Shown here: piece after piece, positions 11,201-20,200 of the stretch
How the letters are laid out: each line of letters begins with the position of its first letter
How positions within the stretch are numbered: position 1 is the stretch's first letter
NCBI GenBank assembly: GCA_949317995.1
Contig: OX439044.1
Location: forward strand, 30,824,733-30,888,732
Reading direction: 5' to 3'
Length of the DNA: 64,000 bases
From: Acholoe squamosa
Lineage: Eukaryota; Annelida; Polychaeta; Phyllodocida; Polynoidae
Notes under the pieces: generated by a model
Seen by the model: the letters and a program-made list of their open reading frames with translations, nothing else
Database searches by the model: none
What the model was told of the DNA's origin: nothing
Program-made: the position numbers and the translations under genes

Positions 11201-14200
11201 AAAAAGGGAGGCATTGTAGAAGAGGAAGAAGACCTCGAATTCCTGAACAATATGGAAGGAGTTCCTGGAACAAGCATTGAAGTAAGAGATCCAAAAAAGC
11301 AGGTAGGTGCAGGAAATCCGGCTGAACTTTTGTCATGCTGCGGGAGGCTCACCCAATGCGCTCTTAGAACTTAAAGCATGGGTGATGACGGAGCATGACA
11401 AGATATGACGCATGCATGAACATCCCAGCCAAATTTTATATATATAATTCGCAGAGCTAATCAGTGTGAAGTTTTGTCATGCTACGCCAGCCTCACCCAA
11501 TGCCCTCTTAAAACTTGACGCATGGGTGAAGCCGGACCATGACAAGATATGACGGATGGACAAAAAAATGAGCTATTAGTATGGACTAAATAACATATAC
11601 TAGGCTATAATTATTTTGGTGATTAATATGTATTTGATGCCATGTAAGAAAGTAACTTCCTCTGTCAGGGGGTGGGTGAGGTATAGGATTGTACCCCTAT
11701 ATAGGTAAAAAATAATATGTCGAATGTGTTTAATACAAATTTAAGGTGGAAAAAGGAATAGAGCAGCCGGTACGCCCCAAGGTATTAAGAGTATTGACCT
11801 ATGGAGAGAAGAAAAAGGTTGTGACTGGAAAACCTGAAGATAGAAATAAACCAACACCACAACGTTGGGAGAGGAGAGAAGGTAGTGGAAGAAAGGTATG
11901 TATTAGGAAAATATACAAGGAAATAATTATCAGGGTTTAAGGGAAGGGTTTATAATTTGCATTTTGTTATCTACTTATTACTGATAGAGTTCAAGGAAAT
12001 TTCCAAAATAAAAGTGTAGTAAACACAAAAGGACCAGACGCAGCCAATAAAGTTTGATAACAGTAGAAGGTGTTTGGTTTATTTCTTTCTGGCCTTAGCA
12101 CTAACAGTTCTCATTAATTGACATCAATTATCCTTGCTTGTATTGAGATGCACCACCCTTGCAGGTCTCCACCGATCGCAACCACCGAACCCGGAGTCAC
12201 CGACCACACTTCTGCCACCTGCAAGTCTCTTATTGCCTCCCCCTCTCGCGACCACCGGACCGCCCTTATATGGCGTCACTAAATGTGACGTCACGAGCGT
12301 GACGTCACCGGTCGCCACCGTGTCGCCCCCAGGTGGGACGGACCCTAACTAGCGCTCCCGTACCAGTGGCTACCACCGGACCGATCGCCCCGACATTACA
12401 ATTATTATACAAGTGATATGATCACTACACTCTCCCCTTATCATTTCAAACTTAGGTTGTAGAAAATATATCCGTGAATCTTTGCCATAGTGGTCAAAGG
12501 TGTTACAACATTTACGCCGGTCATAACCGCTACATTTTAACATCTATACATTTAACTGGGGACTCCTACAATGGGCCCCCTCTTATTACTATAAACTCTT
12601 ATATGTGAACTTGGGTAAAGTCTATATCAATAGTCCAGAACATATAATACAACATCCGGTCTAGATGGGCGCTGTTACACGAAGCTAACTGGTAGACGTC
12701 CCCTGTCCGGCCTCGTCCGGCTGTCTCCCTTGTCCCGGCCCTCTGGTCGGTGTCTGCTTATGCCGCCTCCGCTCCACCCTGGTTGGGACGGGACCGAGGC
12801 GTCTCGGTGACCCACGGGGGGGTTTCCCGGCAGGTACTCGATCCCCCACCAGTACTCCCCCACCCCGCAGGCCCCCGACTACCCCTCCCTTCTCCCCCTT
12901 CCTTGCTTATGACCCAGTCAGGTGGTCTCTCCTCCTCCCCCTTGCATGCCCTAGCTGGACAACAAGTGGAGGCCCGTCGGCTCCTCCACACCCAACCACC
13001 GATGCCTCTCTTACTCCGGACCCCCTCAGCCTCTTCAAAGATGTCGCCCGGTTGCTCCGTGAACTGCCCCCCACCTCTCCTGTTCTCAACCGTCCCGGTG
13101 CGGTTTGGACTGGGGCGGGCGGGACGTCTCCTCCCGTATCATGCGGCGTATCCGCTCCTCCAGGTCCCCTCCGAGGTGGCCCGGACTGTGACCCGGAAAC
13201 CTGGCTGCCGCGTGAGCTGGCCCGGGGCCCGGAAATCTTGCTGCCGCGGGCGCTAGCCCTGGTGTTCCGGACGCCCGGAGGGTTGAGCTGAAGGCTGGTG
13301 CTGGTGGTGCGGGATATCCTGCAGGTGTTGCCCCGGTCGCGCCCCCTGCTGGCCGTGCTGCTGGAGGAGGAGGCGGTGGAGGTGCCATATCCTGGTTCCC
13401 CCTTGGAGTGTACTTCTGGACGGTCATAGCATAATAATGGGTTTGCACTGTCGACGGCCCAATTAACTCCACCCAACCGTGCGCTCTTCGGCGATGGGGC
13501 CAGGCCTGATGCCCACTTCTGGAGGCGATCCGGTTGTTCTACCCGCTTCCAGGGTATACGCTCAGGGTGCTCGCCATACCAAACAGGGCGACCCCCAAGA
13601 GGGTCCGTCCCCTCCACGCGGGGGAACCCCGGCTCCCGGGGCCTTTCAGGGAAGTACTCCCCCCATTCGTCGGCCCATTCGTCCCTCCTCTCGTGACGTC
13701 GCCGTGGACCCCCCCAATCTCCGCTCCGGCTTCCTCTCTGTACTTCCTGCTCATACTCGTATTGGTCTCGTTGTTGATCATATTCCTCATACTCTCGCTG
13801 TCTCCCAAAGTCCACCTCTTCCTGCCTCCTGTGTCCCCGCCTCTCGCTATCTCTTTCACGCCTAAGATCTTGGTCCTCCTGACCCCTATATCTTCCCTCT
13901 CTCCTGCTTTCCTTCGCTCCTTCTCCCGATTGCTCCCTCTCTGTCTCTCTCCTCTGTCTCTCCTCCCTTTCCCTCCTTTCTCGCACCTCCGCTTGTTTCT
14001 CCTCTCTCTCTCTTCGGTCTCTATCGTCCCTCTCCTTCTTCTCTTTCGCATTAAGTTCCTCCCAGTCCTTCTTTTCTTTCTCACTCCTCTCCTTCCTCCT
14101 TTCTCTGTCCTCTTTCTCCCTCCTCTCTCGTTCTTCCTTCTCCCTCCTTTTCCTTTCTCTTTCCTCCTCTCTCTCCTTCCTTTCTCGGTCCTCCTTCTCT

Positions 14201-17200
14201 TTCCGTTTCTCCCTCTCTTCCTCCTCCCTCTTGTCCCTGTCCTCCTTCTCCTTCTGTTTCACTCTCTCCTCCCTTTCTCTCCTGTCCCTCTCCTCTTTCT
14301 CCTTACGTTTCTCTCTTTCGTCCCTTTCTCGTCTCTCCTTGTCCTCCTTCTCCTTGCGTTTCTCCCTCTCTTCCCTCTCTCTTCTGTCCTTATCCGCCTT
14401 CTCCTTGCGTTTCTCCCTCTCTTCCCTCTCTCTCCTATCTTTATCCTCCTTCCTGCGTGTCTCCCTCTCCTCCCTTTCTCTTTTGTCCTTATCCTCCTTT
14501 TCCTTGTGTTTATCTCTCCCCTCCCTCTCTCGCCTTTCTTTATCCTCTCTCTCTTGCTTCTCTCTCCCCTCTTTTTCTTTGTGCCCTTCGTTCTCTCTCT
14601 CCCTCTTGTCTCGGCGCTCCCTATCCTCTTTCCCCTCTCTCTCTTTGTCGCGCCGCCGATCTCTATCTTCTCTCTCCTTCCTTTGGCTTTTATCCTCCCC
14701 CTCCGTTCTCCTAGCAAGAGGCGCGGTCTCTTCCTCCGCATCCGACTCGTGCAGCGACACCCCCTTAGCCCCATCTGTCTCCCCCGTCGGAGATGTGTCA
14801 GCCCCTGGGGTCTTCTCGGGGACGCGGTCCCCCCTGCACACAACTCTCCTGACATCGCCTTTATCAGGCGAAGAGCCTCCCTCCTCCGACTCGGTGTCTA
14901 AGGTGACGGCCTTGTATGAGACTTGGTTGGGTGGGAGCATCAACGGGTCTTCCTCCTCCTCCTCCCAGGCTAGCTCCTCCGGCTCCTCCCCCAAGTCCAC
15001 TCGGGAAGCCATCAAACGCTCCAACCGCCCTCCCACCACGGGTGTATTGTTATCCGACGTGTGGGTTGGGACCGTCGGCGGTGACGACGTCAATATCTGG
15101 CGCACCTGCTCTGCGTCTCTGAGGGTCGCCGGCCCCTCCGTCTCCGGTGCCGCTGCCTCGAAGAGTGGGGACGACGCTATCCGGACCTCGTGGCCGGCAG
15201 GAGACAGCCACGCCTTTTTCCGCAGTGCTTCCGCAATCAGGTGTTTCTGGAACTGCTTCTTAGCAGCCTCCGCCATCTCCTCTGCCCTCCGGTTCGTCTC
15301 CTTCAGGAGCTCCTCTCCCACCTCAGCAGGAACCAGGGCCCCGTCGCTGTCGATCATCAGGGACTGCAACAATATGGGGTTCCCGTCTCCACTGGACGCC
15401 GGGCCGCTCACCACCTGCTCCAGCACCTGGCTCGCCTCCTCTGCCAGGTTCTCCGGCTCCCCCTGTCCCAATTGTTGCGCTAATATCCGCGCGGCCTCGA
15501 AGTCCTCCATGGACCTGGTGCTCAGTAGATCCTCCTCCTCCGCTGCTGACGTGGAGGCCACCGGTTCCAGTGTGGTTTTCAGCATCTTAGGCGGGGGGCT
15601 GCACTCCTCCTCCAGTGTCCCCTCCTGGGCCCCGTCTGTCGCCGCCGAGGTGAGCGCCACCGGGTCGGATGCCGTCTTGGGGACCTTGGAGGGCGGACTT
15701 CCCTCGCCGCCTGGTGCCTCCTCCAGCACGATCGCCGGTGGGTCTGCATCCCAGGGAGCCTCCTCTCCACCCGTTTCCGGTGCCCCTTTCCTCTTCCGGC
15801 TGACCTCTCCGCCGATACTGGAGGTCGGTGCAGCTGGCCGGCCTACCGGTGAGCGGCTGTGCTGCCGGGACGCTTCGGAGATGACCCTCCCCACCACGCT
15901 ACGAGGCTTGGGCCGTCTGGGTGAACGCCTCGGCGTCTCCTCCTTCCCCTCCGGCGTAGGAGTCCGGACCTTCTCCTCCCCCGTTCCTGTGCTCTCCAGC
16001 AGCCGTTCCGTGGCCAAGTGCGCGGCCCTCCTGCTGCTCCTACGTCGCACGGTTGGAGAGGTAGGAGATCCTTGTGACGAGTCAAGGCTCTCCTGACCTT
16101 CTCCTTCCTCGCCTCTCCGCCTTGTCTCCACCGATCCGGCTGGCGACCCCTCGGTGGCCGGTGACGCAGCGGTAGCCGGTGACGCCGCGGTGGCCGGTGA
16201 CGCCGCGGTGGCCGGTGACGCCGCGGTGGCCGGTGACGCCGCGGTGGCCGGCGACCCTGCGGTGGAGGTGGCTTCCCTCGTGTGATACTGAATCACAGCC
16301 TTCGGTGGTCGCTGGCTTCGGGGGAGCTTTATCCAGCTATGGCCGGCGTGTAGTGCCACCAGATGATTGACGAGATCGTCCCACCTTCCTCCTTTGACCT
16401 GAAACTTACATCCTTCGACCGGACAGTTCCACCCCGGTCCACAGGACTTGTGCAGCGCTGAGATATGTCGATTCAGGACATCCCTGCGCCAAAAAGTGCG
16501 GCCACACTCCGGGCAATTCAGTGGAGTCTCCAACTTCCTCATTGTGTTGTTGTCGAGTTCTGCTGACCGCTCGGTGGCCCAGCTACCGCCTCGTTCTCGT
16601 GCCGCGTGGTCGGTGGCAGAAACTAGGTCACGGTGCAGTTCCCGGCCCCTTCGCCAGGTGGCCTCTTCCTCCCGGTGGTCCTCTTCGGTGGCCCACATTT
16701 CGCTTGCCCGCCTCTGCTCCTCCCACCTTTTATTTTTAGCTGTGAAAACCGCTTTTACTGCCCGACTCATCTCCCCGTCTTTTGATCCCCTCCTTCCAAC
16801 TAATCTCTCTCCCTTTTCTTTTGCAGGAGAGCCGTGCCCCGCCGCTGCCCTGGGGACTACCTCCACCGAGCCCGCCGACCGCCCTCCTCCGGCCACCTGC
16901 AGGTAAGTTTCCCTTTTTACCCCGCCGGGGGGCCCCTCTCAGGTAAGTTTACTATGAAAGAAGGTAAAAGGCGCCTTCCCCTTCCTTTCCACGCCTTTTC
17001 TTGCCCTTTTTCTTGCTCTAGTGGAGCCATAGGTTGGTCCTCCCTCTTCCTTTCTCCCACCGCGGCGGCAGTTGCCATGGTAATACCGCCGGGGCCCGGA
17101 TGTGGCGGGAAACCGCTCTCCTCCTCTAGATGGCGCACCGGTGGCACCCCCACCGCGGTGGCGGCAGGTGGCGCCACCGGAGAGCTGAGCCACCGCTCGG

Positions 17201-20200
17201 GGGCCCAGACCGCCCGGGCCTCCCCAGCACCCTCCTCCCGAGGCTTCTCCACTTTCTTCAGTAGGTCATAATGCACTATCCTCCTCTTCCGTCCCATCTG
17301 GATCTCCCATACAGGACCCCCTAGGCTCCTGAGAATTTTCCAAGGCCCTGACCAAGGGCACATGAACTTGGGGCACTTGCCTACTTCTTTCCGGGGGACC
17401 ATATAGTAGACCGTGTCCCCTACCTCTAGCGGCTCCCCCCGTACCCGGGTGGAGTAATTCCTTGCCTGACGACGGACTGCCCCCCCCATCTGCCGGAGGG
17501 CATACGCATGCCCTCTGGCCATCCTTCCTTGTAATTCCGCGGCGTAGTCGACGTAGTCGTCGGGTTTCCCTCCCACGAATTCTGGTTGCGGGTACAACAG
17601 GTTACCAGGCAAAAGAGTTTCTCTTCCCAGCATCAGAAAGTTGGGGGTTTGGTTAGTGGAGGCTTGGACTGAAGACCTATACGCAGCCATTACGTATGGC
17701 AGTTGCAGATCCCAATCCGTCTGGTCCTCAGCCACCGACATGGCCAGCATCGACTCCACAGTACGATTGCAACGCTCCACTAACCCATCGGATTTAGGAT
17801 TATAGGGGCAAGTGCGCGTCTGCGCCACTCCCAGCAACCGGTGCACCTCCTGGAACATCCGAGCCTGAAAGTTTCGACCTTGATCCGTGTGGATCGTGCC
17901 CGGGGGCCCCAGCCGGCACACCACCTCCGTTACGAAGGCCCGAGCCACCGTCTCCGCTTCTTGGTCCGGTAGGGGGACTGCCTCCGCCCATCGCGTAAAA
18001 TAAACCATGACGATAAGGATGTGCTTGTTCTTACGCGGGGTGCGCGGGAGAGGACCCATAAGGTCCATAGCCATGCGTTCCAATGGGAACGCTACCGGTA
18101 CATGCCGCATCATGGCTCGAGGGGGATGGGGCGCCGCCTTACGGCTCAGACACTGGGGGCAAGAGGCCAGCCACTGCACCACATCCCTCCTATAGTCGGG
18201 CCAATAGTAGGCCTGCTGGAATCGCCTCAGGCTCCGGGCCCGACCAAAATGGCAGCTCAACGGGGCCCCATGCACCCCGGCCAAAACCTCCTCCTTCTTA
18301 CTATCCGGCACCACTACTTGCAGGAAGGTGCGGCCGCCCGGCTCCCACCATACCCTACAGAGTACACCGCCCTCCACCCTCAGCCGCGGAACCTGTGCCG
18401 CCAAGGCGCGCACGTCGTAGGCCTCCCCCGAGAGGGCATCCCTCGAGGGGACCTCGCCTTCCTCGATCCATTTCCGAACCCTGGTGAGTAAGGGATCGCC
18501 CTCCTGGGCCTTTCTCCAGACCTCCTTTTGGTCCATAAAGATCCCGTCCGTCTCCTCGGCCGTCACTTCCAGGCCCACCCTCTCCTCTGCTCCCCTATCG
18601 GTGGCGGCTTCGCTACGAGTCACCGCACGACACTCGGCCAGGGCATCTATTGCCCCCTCGCTTGAGAAGTCCTCGAACAACGGAGACCCGGAGGGCTCCC
18701 CCATGCCGCATTGATTACACGGCCTCCGGGACAGCCCATCCGCGTTACCATGATCCTTCCCTGGGCGGTGCTCGATGACATGATCGAAAGTCTCCAATAA
18801 CTGTAGCCACCTGGCTACCTGCCCCTCAGGCTCCTTGAAACTGGCCAACCACTTCAGGGCGGCATGGTCAGTCCTTATACGCACAGGGCGCCCTACCAAG
18901 TAGTGGCGAAACTTTTTCACCGCAAAAACCACCGCCAACAGTTCGCGGCGGGTGACACAGTAATTCCTCTCACATCTACTCAATGTGCGACTGGCGTAAG
19001 CTAAGGGCCGCTCCCGACCATCCTGCACTTGAGTCAGAACAGCCCCCAGCCCCAGGTTGCTGGCGTCGGTGTCCACCAGGAGCCGTCCCTCTGCCATCGG
19101 GTAGGCTAGGATAGGGGCACTCACTAACTTATCCTTGAGCACCTGGAAAGCTTCCGCACAGTCTCGGTTCCAGGAAAATTTCTTGTCCTTCTCGGTTAGT
19201 TCCGAGAGCGGCCTGGCTATTGAAGCAAACCCCGGCACAAAGCTACGGTAGTAGCCACACAGGCCTAGAAAGGAGCGTACTTCCATCACTGAGGTAGGCA
19301 CTGGCCACTCCGACACGGCAGCTATCTTCTCAGGGTCCGTGCCAATCCCGTTCCTGTCGATTCTGTGCCCCAGGAAGCTCACCTGTTCCCGTACTAGCTG
19401 GCATTTGGTGGCCTTTATCTTCAACCCGGCCTCCTGGAGGCGTCCCAGGACCAACTCCAGTCGCTCCGCATGCCCCTCCAAGGTCTCGGAGAATACAATG
19501 ATGTCATCCAAGTACACCAAACACACCGTCCATTGGAGACCCCTCATGACAATTTCCATCAGCCTTTCGAATGTCCCGGGGGCGTTACATAGCCCGAAGG
19601 GCATTACGCGGAATTGAAACAACCCCCGGTGGGTCACGAAAGCTGTCTTGGGCTTAGCGTCCTCCTCCATAGAGACCTGCCAATACCCTGACGCCAAGTC
19701 GATGGTGCTAAACCAACAGGCTATCTATCCTGGGGAGAGGATAAGCGTCTTTCACTGTGACCGAGTTCAATCGTCGGTAGTCAACACAAAATCTGACACG
19801 GCCATCCTTCTTCTTCACGAGGACCACTGGGCTCGCCCATGGGCCCGAAGCTGGTTCGATCACTCCCTGTTGGAGCATCTTGTCCACCTCCTGATCGACA
19901 ACCGCCCGCCTGTGTGGGGCTAGCCTGCGGGGCGCCATCTTTATGGGGGCCGCCTCCCCAGTGTTAATCGAGTGTGTCACCACGTCTGTATGGCCCATGT
20001 CCTCATCCCCCTCTTGAAATGCCGCCCTGTTACGCTCTAACAGCCGTATCCATACAGGATCCTTCTCCACTTTAGTTCCCCCTAGTAAGACGGTTATGAG
20101 GTCGTCGCCCGTACTGTCCCGACTGGCCCCGGAGCCCCCTGAGTTATCCTCCGTTACCAGCCGGCACACGGGCTTGCCTACTAACTCCACCTGACCCAGG

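Noticed and set aside
12124..12352. Identical short frames in both LTRs
   Set aside because: They lie wholly in LTR sequence over promoter elements and are duplicated only because the LTRs are.
13534..16096. Very long plus-strand frames (up to 621 codons, Ser/Leu/Phe-rich) across the retrotransposon
   Set aside because: They are the complement of the Arg/Lys/Glu codons of the minus-strand third ORF; composition alone keeps them open.
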